Shown piece by piece: positions 1-12,200 of a stretch of DNA of 64,000 bases; the stretch's first letter is position 1; the number at the start of each line of letters is the position of its first letter. The position numbers were made by a program, and so were the translations under genes. This DNA is from Podocnemis expansa (lineage: Eukaryota; Chordata; Testudines; Podocnemididae): assembly GCA_007922195.1 (NCBI GenBank), contig ML681964.1, forward strand, positions 1,402,101-1,466,100. The letters are read 5' to 3'. The notes below the pieces were generated by a model. The model did no database searches. It was given only the letters and a program-made list of their open reading frames with translations, and was not told the origin of the DNA.

Positions 1-1103
1 CTATAAAAGGTTTTATCTGAAAAATAAATTTTGCTTGATTTCTTCAGTGCTTGTCTCTCTATTGACCACATCTGGTTCTTGTGTTTGCTTGATTATCTTT
101 CATATCTAGGCTTTTTATTCTCTTCAAAAGTAGAATTTCTACCCATTTAGCTTGTTAGTTATGTTGAGTGACTTGGGGCTGGTTGTTTTCACTGAGCTGG
201 GAAGTTGCAGTACCTTAGGAGAAATACTGTTTACAAAGCAATTATACCAAATAATTAGAAATGGTTGGGTTTTTTTATCCAGATATGGTCCAACTAGTTC
301 TTCTCATATCTTCTGGGTGTTTGTATTTAGTTATGGATCATTTTATATTCAGAAAGAAATTATTAGATTTTTTTCATTTAAGGATGGGAGAGGGGAGAAA
401 TATGTCAACACTGTGTTTAAAAACTTTTAACTTTTCCTGATGTGTGCTCTTCACAATTTCAGTGGCATTAGTTTTGATTTCTGGTTTTTTTTCCGCTTTG
501 AGAAAAGGAAAAACTTAAGGCAGCCCTTAACTAGGGAAACGTGTTCTAAATCATAAGACAAGGGTGCCATAAAATTAGTTTTTAAAAAATTCCTAAAGCT
601 CAATAGTTATTTTAGCACACATGGTCTTAAAAATATTGAACCAATCTGTGTAGGTTATTTTTTTATTTCTTGGGGATTTTGTTTTATAATCCTCAAACAT
701 AGATGGCTGAAGCTGAAAATGCGAATTATGAAGTTGGGACATATGATTAAAGCATTTACCTCCTGTTTCAGATGGATGAGCTAGTCATACTTGTATGTTC
801 TCTTAAAAAAATAAATAAATAAAATTGAGTGAGACCATGGAAAAACTTAGTTCCAAAAGTCTGAGAATTATAATCAATTGGAAATGCAGTTCATAGAATA
901 GAAGTCTTGAAAACCTCTTTAAAAATGGATTCTTGTCAGCAGACAGTTATTCCTATGTTAATAGATCCTGTATTTTTTTATTATAGCAGGGATAATAGTG
1001 ACTGCTTTAGTCAGGAGGGATTAAATAAATAAATAAAACAGCTCAGTCAATTTTTACTATATGTTAAAGGAGAAGATTTCTGTGGACATTAAAAAATGTG
1101 GAT

Positions 1104-1500
1104 GTAACGGGGTAGTTTCTTCCCTCTGGTGGAAAAGGGGTTAAAAGCCCTGTAAAAGGGAGCAGCCAGTCAGGGGCCAGAAGCCTGTAGAAAAGGAAGG
1201 CTGCTGCCCCAATTCTGGGCAGTCTTCCCCTGGTGAATGAGGAGGAAGCAAACTGTTAGCCTAACTGCAGGAGACAGGACCAAGGACAGCTCCCTGTGGA
1301 CTGCCAGGGCTCAGCTAGGAGCTTGGACCCTGAAACAAGGGAAGATGGTACTTGGGGGCTGGTGAGGACATGGCCCAGGTGACCTGTTGTGCTGTATTGG
1401 GGGTTGAGGTGGCACCAAGGAGTGGTGCTTGGGTTCCCTGAGTCATGTAATTAAAGACTACAGCATGTGCTCACAAAGGTAGAGTTAAAGTTGCGACTAC
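1104..1500. repeat. GC-richer block, possible old LTR or other interspersed repeat
   Basis: Base composition changes abruptly to about 55% G+C inside an AT-rich intron. It begins TGTAACGGGG and has no open frame of note. The composition break and the TG start suggest a solo LTR or similar repeat, but no matching end, target duplication or second copy was found in this window, so the class is open. Confidence 0.3.
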
Positions 1501-2271
1501 AAACCGTTATGATGATGATTCCTAACTTTGCCTAGTCATTCAGCCCTGATCTTTTCTTAATGTTTTAAGAGCCATTTATACTACTAAAACTTTCTCTTCA
1601 CACTATTCTGATCTTATCTACCACTACTCAGCCTGTTTCCAAGTTATCTTTCTACTTATCCCAATCAATCTCACAAAAACGGATGTAATAGTAGAGTTTA
1701 GCACATTGTACAATGTACATTGCTAATCCATACAATTAGTATTTCATACAAATAATATATTATTGTAGGGCTGTGATATGTTCCCTTTAATTTTGTTGCT
1801 CATTACTGTGAAATTTGTAAAAAGATGTAGCAGTTTGGATGGCCACTCCTGATTTTAGTCCCACTAGCGCAAAACAGCTAGGCAACTGAGCTGTGAATCC
1901 TACTACTTCTGCAACTCATAATTGTCTTACTCTTGCCATCCAGTCTCATCTGTGACTCATGAAATATATTTAAATAGTCCCTGCCCCAAAGAGCAGAGCT
2001 TTACCTTTCCATTAGGCATAGCATCTGTTGCAGTGGGGCCCGATTTAAGACCTCTGTGCACTTCCACAATAAAATGTGAACAACAATTGGATTTACATTG
2101 TCCTGTGTACTATGCTCTTACAATTCTTTAATAAACTTTTTCTTGCTGTATGCTTCTTTCCAGTCATGGGCATATGAGATACTACTTTTGTGATTTTTGC
2201 ACCGTGCAGGCCAAATATTATTGGCAGTATTTCATGCACTTCTGTTGATCTTTTTAACTGTGAACTGTGGT

Positions 2272-3003
2272 TTGTTTAGTCTTCTCAAAAGAAGGCTGAG
2301 AGGAGATATGATTGCTCTTTATAAATACATTAGAGGGATAAATACAAGGGAGGGAGAGGAATTATTTGAATACAGCGCCAATGTGGACACAAGAACAAAT
2401 GGATACAAACTGTCCTTCAGAAAATTTAGGTTTTGAAATTAGACGCAGATTCCTAACCATCAGAGGAATAAAGTTCTGGAATAGTCTACCAAGGGAAGTG
2501 GTGGGGGCAAAAACCTTAGGTGCCTTCAAAACCGAGCTTGGTAAGTTTTTGGAGGGAATGATATGATGGACTGTGTAGCTTGGCCATTGTCTGTCTTTGA
2601 CTACTGGTGATGGATATGATAGGGACGTGGGAAGGGGCATTTGATGAAGTGGGTTTTGAGTTATTACAGAGAAGTTCTTGACTGGCTGTTGTGGACTTGC
2701 CCTCTTGCTCAGGGTTTAACTGATCGCCATATTTGGGGTTGGGAAGGAATTTTCCCCCAGGGCAGATTGGCTTGGGTGCTGGGTTTTTTTTTGCCTTCCT
2801 CTGTAGCATTGGGCATGGCTCACTTGCTGGTTGATTCTCTGTATTAAAGTCTTTAAATCATGGTTTGAGGACATTAATAGCTCAGTTATGGGTTTGAGGT
2901 TCATTGCAGGAGTGGGTCAGTGAGGTTTTGTGGCCTGCACTGTGCAGGAGGTCAGACTAGGTGATCATATAGGTCCCTTCTGACCTTAGAGTCTGAGTCT
3001 ATT
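2272..3003 (+). mobile_element. CR1 LINE, 5'-truncated, sense orientation
   Basis: Frame-broken translation gives FSLLKRRLRGDMIALYKYIR, then RTNGYKLSFRKFRF, the next-frame FLTIRGIKFWNSLPREVVGA and LGKFLEGMI. This is the C-terminal end of CR1 ORF2. The 3' end reads GGTCAGACTAGGTGATCATA followed by a TCTGACCTTAGAGTCTGAGT-type tail, the characteristic CR1 3' terminus. Frameshifts and stops show it is dead. Confidence 0.85.
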
Positions 3004-3093
3004 GTGTAGTATTCAGAAAATGGATTTTGACAATGGGAATAATTATTTAAATAGTGACTGTCATTAAAGATTAATATCTCTCTTCTCTTTCAG

Positions 3094-3263
3094 TGATAAG
3101 AGATTTCCAGGAATACACAGAACCAGGAGAGGATTTTCCAGCTTCTCCACAAAGAAGAAATACATCAGTACAGGATGACAAAGATGAGAGTGTGATTTTA
3201 CCGTTGGGCGCAGATACACTAACATGTAACTTGGGCATTCCAGTAGTAGTAGTTTGTACAAAG
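3094..3263 (+). CDS. DYNC1LI1: DYNC1LI1 coding exon (exon 5 by homology)
   Basis: The acceptor is a pyrimidine tract plus CAG ending at 3093. The exon opens with TG, completing a Leu codon, then reads [19 protein letters not shown] and ends VVVCTK at AAG followed by GTTTGT. It covers the loop with the SPQRRN phosphosite-type motif and the strand leading into the TKCD nucleotide-base motif. The donor is weak (GTTTGT), but the join to the next exon in phase 0 reconstitutes TKCDAI. Confidence 0.96.
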
Positions 3264-6200
3264 GTTTGTTTCAAATTTAGAACTGTTTTTGCATATTCTG
3301 CGTTAAGTGGGCTTTTTGGTGGGCAATTTTTGAGTCTCTTTCAAGCTAAAGAAAGCACTCTGGGTTCAAAATATTTTGGATTCCCCTCCCCCCCCCCAAA
3401 AAAAATTTTAAAGCCACTTTATTGTCATAATTCTAATGAATCTTTGAAGACTGACTTAATTAAGCCAAATGAGAGTAGTATTCAAAGACCCTGATATCAG
3501 GAGCAGAAGAACCAAATGGGGAGTGGAGGAGATGACAAAACAGGAAATGGGGGGGGGGGACCCAACATATTCTGAGTTCTGTCAAAATCATTATCACTCG
3601 GTACTGATTGATGCTTGTAATGCAGCTCTTACTCTGGCAATTTCACCTTTTCATAGTCTCAAAATATATATAACATTGAAAAGGCTTCTCTAGTTTTTTC
3701 TGGCAAAAATACAGCCACCCTCATGTGGGGATATAATCCATAGATTTACACTGAATGGATTTGTATGGACAAGAAAAAGTGTGCAGAGCAAGAAACTGAC
3801 TTCTTATTTAATTACTGATTGGCTCCCTTGAGCTAGCAGAAGCAGGTCTGTGATGTGCCTAGGCCAGTGTTTCCCAACCAGTTTGCCATGGTACACAGGT
3901 CTGAGCAGGTGTGCCACGAAATTTTTTGAAAAACTACTCAGACAGCTCTGGATTGGTTCATTGGCTCATGAATATTCATGTGTTCATTTGGAAACTATAT
4001 GGTGGTGTGCCTCAAATCAATTAAAGATAGCAAGGTGTGCCACAGCAGACAAAATGTTGGGAACCACTGGCCTAGGCTTTCCCAAAAAAACCTGCATATC
4101 TGACATGACTACAGAAGATGCTGCTGCCACCACTTTGACAGCCTGATCAGGTTTTCTTTAAAATAAGTTACAATTCCTTCTTATAGGCAGGATTTTTTTG
4201 TCCTGCTGAATTTGTCAAAATTGACGTGTCACATTAAAATATGCAAGTGGCTTCATTTTCATGTAGTCGGATCTCTCTTGCAAATGGAGAGGATTGCAAA
4301 AAAATTTAGCTGAATTCTTTAATTAGCAGTTAGTGTTTCTGCATTATAAACCACAGATTTTAGGATGCTTCTGTATTTCTTGTCCCTTATGTTCATTTGA
4401 GTTAGGTAACCCACCTTTTTAACAAGGCAGATTTGGCCATGGTTCTTTTAGGATCCATTTTCCTTTGGCCCTTCAGTGGCCACGGGCATATGCAATCCGT
4501 ATTTTCAGCATGTCCTTGGTCAGGGAGTGAGGAAATAAACTTGTTGTCAAACTGTTACTATCACTTCATCATTGGTTGGTTGGTTTGTTTTTATTTATAT
4601 TTTAAGTCAGAATCTTATTTCTTTCCTTCTTGTGGTTTTGCTTTCTTTTGCAGAGCTAGATAAGATTCTTCTTGGAGTGCTTGCTTATATCCTTCCCATG
4701 CTGCATGTGTGCATGCAGCATGCATTGAAGCTGATCTGTCACTCGGTGGTATTTGTAGGGCCAGCTGTAGTGCCATCTGCAGTGGCATGTGTGTGCGCCA
4801 ATATAAGGGCGCTGCTACCTCCTCTCCAGCATTCTGTTTTATAACCAGTGTTGGTGCTGGAATACCTTTGCTTCGGCAAGCCCTTATCAGTGGTTTTTGT
4901 TTGTAGTTAAAAATAGTTTAGTTGTTTATTAATTAGAATTAGTATGTTAGGTGTAACTATGGCTGGTTTGTGGGGTCTTAGCCCCCAGCCTTCACAGTGC
5001 TTCTTGTAGAAGGCCTGTGCCCATGAACAGCCTGCACCAGAGCTGTTTACAGTGCCTGGGTGAGAACCATGTTGAGAGCATGTGCAGAATTTGCAAGAAC
5101 TTAAGACCCCCATGCAAGAAGGGTTTGCAGCATGAGGCTAAGAGCGCTCCTGATGGAATCAACCCTCAGTCCAGTCTCCAAGCTTGGCCACTCGGATTCA
5201 GCGCCCAGTGCATTGGCATTTACCTGAAGCACACCTTCAGCACTGAGCTTATCGTGGCACTGAAGAAACGGCACAAGAAGATGCATACTGTGAGAGGGCA
5301 CTCCCCTACACTTAAAGGACAACCAGGGAACGGTGGACAACCCAAGAATTGCACCAAGCTGCTTGTCTTCCCTGGATCTTTGGGCAGCTGTGGCTTCCTC
5401 CTTGGAGCTTCCAGTGTACCCCAGGGCATACCTCCAACTCCAGGCAGTGCCGGCCACACCTGAGGCCTTTCAAGGCGCCAGGGACTTACTGTTGTTCCCA
5501 CTCTTACCTGCTTCTCAGGAAGATAGACTTTCATGTCAAGTGCTCAGAAGTTGGCCAAGAATGGGTGCAGAGGCAAGCTCATGATGGGAGCCCTGCATAG
5601 GTCCCTGTTCACTGATACCCTGAGAGCAGTTGGAAGCCACCCACCAATCCCCGGAGTGCTGCTGCTGACAACTAGATTCCCAGTACTGCTCACCAGGTGC
5701 TTGGTGCTGATGACTGAAACCTTGACAAAGGGCACCATGGTTCTGGCACTGACGCCTGGTGCTGTGACTACAGTCTTTGGAATGCTGGCAGCTCAGGGGA
5801 GCTCTGCATCAATTGGCAGAACTTTGGCATCACTTCCTGGCATCACAGTGTGCTTTCCCCCCCCCCCCCCCCACACACACACAAGCACACCTGTGCGCTG
5901 AGGAGCTATGATCAAGATCAGCATCACTCTGATCCCCAGAGAAGGACCCCCTGGATCCAGAGGGAGAAAGGTTTCCTTTCCTAGTGGCCAAGAGTAGGAC
6001 ACTATCACTGTGGGCTTTGTCCTTCTACCGTACCACTAGGCTTGTGCCAGCCAATGCAGTGGTACAGTTGTGGAACCCATGCGGATTCCTTAGTGTCCCA
6101 GAGTTAGAGCAGCAGCAGCAGTCTGTCTCAAACATCCAAGAGATGCTTCACAACAGTGTCTTGCCCACCTCCAGACTAAGACAAGGACCAGACCAAGAGG

Positions 6201-9200
6201 CAGAAGTCCCTCTGTGATCCCTCAAGAGGAGGTCATCTGTGCTACAGGGGATCAGTCACCCACTCATTCTTTACTGACCTTATCACAATCATCTGACAAA
6301 GCAGTAGCAGGACGTCATGCCACAGTCTTGCAAAATGACTTTAGGGCATGCCAAGGACTACTTAAGAGAATAGCAGCAAATTTAGGTCTGGAGGCAGAAG
6401 AGCTGAAGAAGCCAGATGATTTGCTCTTTGATATTCTGGTGGCAGTGACCCTCCCCATTCATGAGGGAGTTATCAAGCTGGCCACCTCCTACACCTAAAA
6501 TGACAGAGGAAAAAAAAGTGCTAGTCAAGGCATTTGAATACTTTTTGCTCCCATTAATCCCTGGGGTTTTTGGTGGTGTGAGTGGCCAAAAAAGACAGAG
6601 AAAAGGGCAGTCGAGCTCAACTCCTAAAAATTCAGGTCCAGAAAGTTCTGCTGCAAAGTTGGAAATCCTCTGCCAGAGCAGTTTACCTGGCAAAGTGAAA
6701 ATGTTTCCCTTGCTGGGTGACGGGGCATAACATCCCAGATAACGCTTTAGTTCATTCTGCCGCATATGTAGGGCAGGTTACTCTTTTCTTATGAGATGAT
6801 GGTCAGATTCTTGGAAAACTCTTCCTGTTGGTCAGGGACCTTATGCCTTCATGGGACCTCAACTTAGTTCTGTTCAGGATCATTGAATCCCCTTTGAGCT
6901 CGTGGCATTTTGCTCCCTTCTCCACTTATCATGGACAGTTGCCTTTTTGATGGTGGTTACATTGGTGAGACATGTCTCTGAAATCATGGCTGTAACACTG
7001 AAGCTTCTCTATATCATATTCTACAAAGAAAGTTCAGCTGTGTCCCCAGCTGCTTTTCTTTAGCCAAAGATAGTGTCAGTTTCATATCAACCAAGACTTT
7101 TTTTCCTGCCAGTACTCTTCCAAGGCTACTTAGTTTTAGTAAGGAAAGCCATGTACATAACTTGGATGTCAGGACAGAATGCTGAATTTCTACATCGAGA
7201 GAACTAAGCCCTTCCAGAAATCCATGGTGCTCTTCACAGCTCTGACCAAGCGAAAGAAAGGTCTCCCTATCTCATTGCAGAGGATTTCCTCTGGGATCAC
7301 CACCTGTATCAATACTTGCTACAAGCAGGCAAAGATCACACCTCCTGTCACCTCAACAGTCTGCTCAACAATAGCGCATGCCTCATTAACAGTTTTGCTA
7401 GCCCAGACTCCAATACTGGACATTTGTAGGACTGCATGTTGATGTCAGTCCACACCTTCGCAGCCCATTACACAACAAGCCTGGGACAATGTAGGATTTA
7501 GCAGGGTGATAACCCAATACTACAGAGGGCTCTAGAATAGGAAGAATCTCCAGCGCTAGTGCACATGGCATGCACGTGTACCTGGCATGGGATGAACATG
7601 AGCAAAGAATAACAGTTACAGAAGGGTTAGTAACCATCTTCTTTTCTTTTTTTTTTTTTTTTTTTTTTAAATATGCCTAGGTGTTCCTTTGGCCCTTATA
7701 CTACAATAGCTAAACCTCCAGAGAAAGTATGGTTTTCATTTCAATATTGGTGCAGTCCTCCATTTTGTGATTCTTCTACTGTATCTGAAAAAGTGCTTTT
7801 TCTTGCCCGTCCATATCCAGTTGTAACTACTCACCTTTAATCCTGATTACAGTGCTGCCTATGTCAGCTGTAGGTCCAAAAATGTTTCTTTAATTTTTCA
7901 TTTGGATGGTTTAAATATGCTTTGATGGGCTTTTTTCAGTCTGCTCACTGGTAGTATAACATTGCTATTTTTAAAAAAGTGCATTTTTTTTTTTTAACTT
8001 GACAGTGTGATGCTATTAGTGTCCTGGAAAAGGAACATGATTACAGAGATGAACACTTTGACTTCATTCAGTCACATATCCGACGGTTTTGTTTACAGTG
8101 TATCCTTTATAGTGTGAAATGTGTTATAATGGCATATCTGTAATCTTTATAAGTTGCAAATTGTGGCATATTTGTGCGATTTGAACAAGATTTTTCTAGG
8201 AATTAGCCTGAGTCCATGGTTGAGTGATTGGCTTAACTGAACCAAGATCCCTAATGAAGACTCTGTTACACTGGGCTATGTCAATTTAACCATTTTTGTA
8301 CTGTCAAGTACAGTGGATTTTTTTAAAGGGACATCAGGAAGAGAAGTTCAGCATATCTTCTTGTCCAAGATTTTCTAGACTTCCCTTCACCATCCCTTTC
8401 ATAATAAAACACTGAATAGTTTTTTTAAGGGCCAGTTACCAACTAAAACTTTGAGTTTAAAATGTTCAGTGGAATAACAACCTACCAACAGCACAATAAT
8501 TCTCACTTAGTCACATATGAGTGTACTTCAAGTACACTTGGTTTTAAGGCATGTGATTATTTTTGCCGGACTGTTGGGCCATTTTAAATTTAGAATATAC
8601 ATCTATCAAATAAGTAGTAGAAATCCCAGTGGATATCATCTAGCCATTATGAAAAAGGAAAGTTTATAAATTAAACTACACATGCTGATATGTACCCTTT
8701 ACCTTATTGAGAGACTTTCAGCTTCTTATAAAACAGCTGAAACTTAGAGAAGTTCTCAGACTGAGTCATACTTCCAGCATTATTTCATGATATTGAACAG
8801 TGCTTAGAAAGGACAAAGTACTGTAAGTAGTAAACTTTTTTGATATTTGTTTCATAATCTAAAGACTGGTGCATAGCTATTTGGAGGAGTATATTTAATT
8901 ATAAACCTTTTCAGTTCCGAAAGAGCAGTACTATCCTAATGTTGGCAGGTAGTTTCTGGTACATCAAATAACAGCGCATATCTCTGCAAGGCATTATGCT
9001 CACCCCTCATAAGGAAACCTATACTTTCTAAAATAAATGCATAGGTCTGCTCACCTACTTCAAAAAAAAAAATATAGCTGGAATTGAGGTCTTTGGCAAT
9101 AACTGCAGATTAATTTAATACCTTTTAGATGACCAGCTTTGATAATTTACCATTAATGTGCTAGCATTGTGGACTTTCCTTTGGGGAGGGGCGAGAGCCT

Positions 9201-12200
9201 GTTTCTGTTATAAAGGCTACAAAGTACAACTGACTTACTGAGTAGAGATATTTATTTTGCCTGGCTTTTTTGAGTCACTGAATGAGTGTATAGGTTGAGA
9301 TTACTTGCAAATAAAAATTTTCTTTACATTTTTCCATCAGTTACAAAGATAGCCTTTGGAAATAGTGTTCTAAAAAGATTAGTTGTAAACTTAACAGTTA
9401 GCATGAGGTAGTAAAATTCCTGATTTTCTTTTAACAAATGTGTTCAGATGGTGCTGCACTTATTTACACTTCTGTAAAGGAAAATAAAAATATTGATTTA
9501 GTGTATAGATATATCGTCCAGAAATTATATGGATTTCCTTTCAACGTACCTGCCGTTGTTGTGGAAAAAGATGCAGTATTTATGTAAGTTTATCCTTATT
9601 AAACATGTATGTATAAATTTATATCTACACAATAATATAGTGTGTATATAAACAAGCAGTGGTTCTATAAAGCTATTTTAATTTTTGTTTCCGCATTAAT
9701 ATTCATTAAAATTTCTGTGTTAAGAGTTACAAATTCCCAATAAGGGTAGTTATGGCTTTTTCTTAATTGTTAGTTTAATAGCTTAAGGCTATTGGTGTAC
9801 AGTCACTCTTTGGAGAAATAGGAGATATTGTCAGTTTTTAAAGTGGAATGTTCCACTGGGAGAAAATCACTTTTCCTCCAACTTGTTACACTGAGCAAAA
9901 TAAAAATACTTAAGCCAGCTGGCAACACTAATGACTGGCTGGTGTAGAGAAAGGGACTTATTAAAACTTCAGTTTTGGATTTCAGCAATGATAATCCTTA
10001 AGCACAGGTTGGTATTCAGGAACAAGCCAAGTGAATATTTAAATTTGAAGATCAATGTCTGTATTTGTTTATCTTCAGTCCTGCAGGATGGGATAATGAC
10101 AAGAAGATAGGAATATTACATGAAAACTTTCAGACACTAAAAGCAGATGACAGTTTTGAAGATATTATAACAAAACCACCTGTCAGAAAGGTAACTTGAT
10201 TTTACTATGTTTCAGAAGAAACCTGTTTTATTAACGTGTAGAAATATAACACATGGTGTGACTTGGTTGTGATACTTCAGAGCATTTCTCCCTTCTCTTG
10301 GCTGGCTACTCCATGCCTATTAACAACAAGACTTTTATTCATCTTCTGGTCACTTTTCTTAGGTGAGTGTTGCAGTTTGCTTCCTGTTTCCTCTTGAAAG
10401 CCACTAGAAACTAATTCTCTTTAAGCTTGTGCAATAAACAAACTCACTAGTCTTTGAAAGTGCCACAGGACTCCTCGTTTATCTCTTGCTACTTACTGGT
10501 TGCATTGTTTTAGTTAGTTGCTGTCCAGCATGGAAAGGAGGGGGAAAAATGGGTGTTGCTACATGCAATACACCACTTTCCTCAGCATCTGGCTTGTTTT
10601 GCTCAATCTGAGTGGATGCTGTTTCCAACAGCATCTTTGGCAGTGTCATAAACTTTTAACTCAAACTATTCATGATCGGTTGTATTCCTATGCCTCTACT
10701 TTCATGGAGGTGACTTGAACTGGATCTTTAGACAATCCTCTGGATAGTGGGTGTGGTGAAAATGAAGGACCAGCCTTTCAGGTAGGATCTGTGTCTTATG
10801 TTCCGATACAGTATAGGTAGGTTAGACAGAGCCTTGTATATGCTGATTTCTTAATTCTAGCTCTCTGAGAGACTAAAGACCTGTGGTTTTGTTCTCTTCA
10901 ATCATCAGTGTCTCTTTTCCATTACTTAACAGGTTGTTGTTTTTATCCGACAAAGAAATGCATTTGCAGATTCCCCCTTCCTCTACACAAGCACCCTTTC
11001 CCTCCCTTCTAGCATTGTTCTCATAAAACTTTCTTCAGAGGAAAAGAAAGCTGTTGATGAAAGTTCAAAGGCTGAACCTGAAACCCACTACAAGTACAGT
11101 CCTTGCAGGAAGGCCTCTTAAAATGCCTAGGATTACCTAGTAAAATAGTTACCAAAAACCCTTCTATTTTCTCCACCAGGAGAAAAAGATACAGAGGGTA
11201 AAATCATTTAACCATTGCGGTGTCTAGAATCAAAGGCCTGGTCTGTTCTAGAGTCTTTTGACAAAAGTGAGCAGGGAGCTGAGAGTCAAAGGCTCTCAGC
11301 ATCCTACACTGCCACGTAGCTCTGCAGAAGTGCTCCTATTGACGATGTATTCCACCAACCTAAGGAGGGCAGTGTGGGCATCAGCCACCATTGTAAATTA
11401 ATGGTAGTGGATGTAAGTCAATCTGTGGTACGTCAGTTTTGTTTCTTAAGTGTGGACAAGGTCAGACTAAATCAGGCTGCAGTGCCGCAAGTGTCATGAT
11501 ATCAAACTGTAAACTCTGAGGTAGCTAGTGCCTTCCCTTTTCCTTGAAAGTGGAATTTATAATAGCAGTCTGCTCCAGAAGCTAATGTCTCCCTGGATTC
11601 TTTTATGAAGAGCTGTGTAATGGACAACACTGAAGATCTGAATCTCCTGTGCTTAATTGCTGGTTCATGGTACTGTTTTTTCCAGTATAAACTAATACAA
11701 CTTTAGTTTCCAGATGGGACCAAGTATCTCAACATTTTTTCCTTGTAGTATGCCCCCAAAATAGTCTACTGACTGAAATTTTTTTCTAAAGCGGCCACAT
11801 TCAATGAAATGCATACAATGTAATAAAATGGAATATTAAATCATCTAATTTAGATAGGCCTGTTGTGCCTTTTTCCCATTGTGCCAGTATTTATTCAATT
11901 AACTTAGTTAAGAAATCACAGCCCTCAGATTCATAAGTATTATTCCTGCACCTACTATTTAAATTAGGATGGTAAAATTTGTGATGCGTATTAACCTTTT
12001 CCATCACTCCTTTTTAAATTTCTCTTTTTGTTCAGTTTTTTATTGGCAGTAGCTATTTAAATACTGGGTCATAAAAGCCTAGCTACTATGTTTACCAGCA
12101 ACGCTGAGTTTTGGCTTCTTTCAGACTTGGCTTCTCATTTCTAATATGAAAATCCAGTCCAGAATGTTAAATTCCTTCAGACTTCATATTTATCAAATTA

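Larger units (their letters stand above)
1..3093 (+). other. DYNC1LI1: DYNC1LI1 intron (upstream of exon 5), partial
   Basis: No exon of the missing N-terminal part is recognisable here. The stretch is AT-rich with (AAAT)n patches near 808-824 and 1023-1040, a GC-richer block at about 1100-1440 and a sense CR1 at about 2272-3003. The rest looks like unique intronic sequence. Confidence 0.75.

Noticed and set aside
152..430. 92-codon open frame near the window start as an earlier DYNC1LI1 exon
   Set aside because: The translation has no similarity to the missing LIC1 N-terminal part, and no flanking splice pair gives a correct phase.
5017..5463. 148-codon open frame with Cys motif read as a host gene
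   Set aside because: The Cys knuckle and downstream blocks fit a retroelement gag-like region with stops. There is no splice context or homologous host protein.
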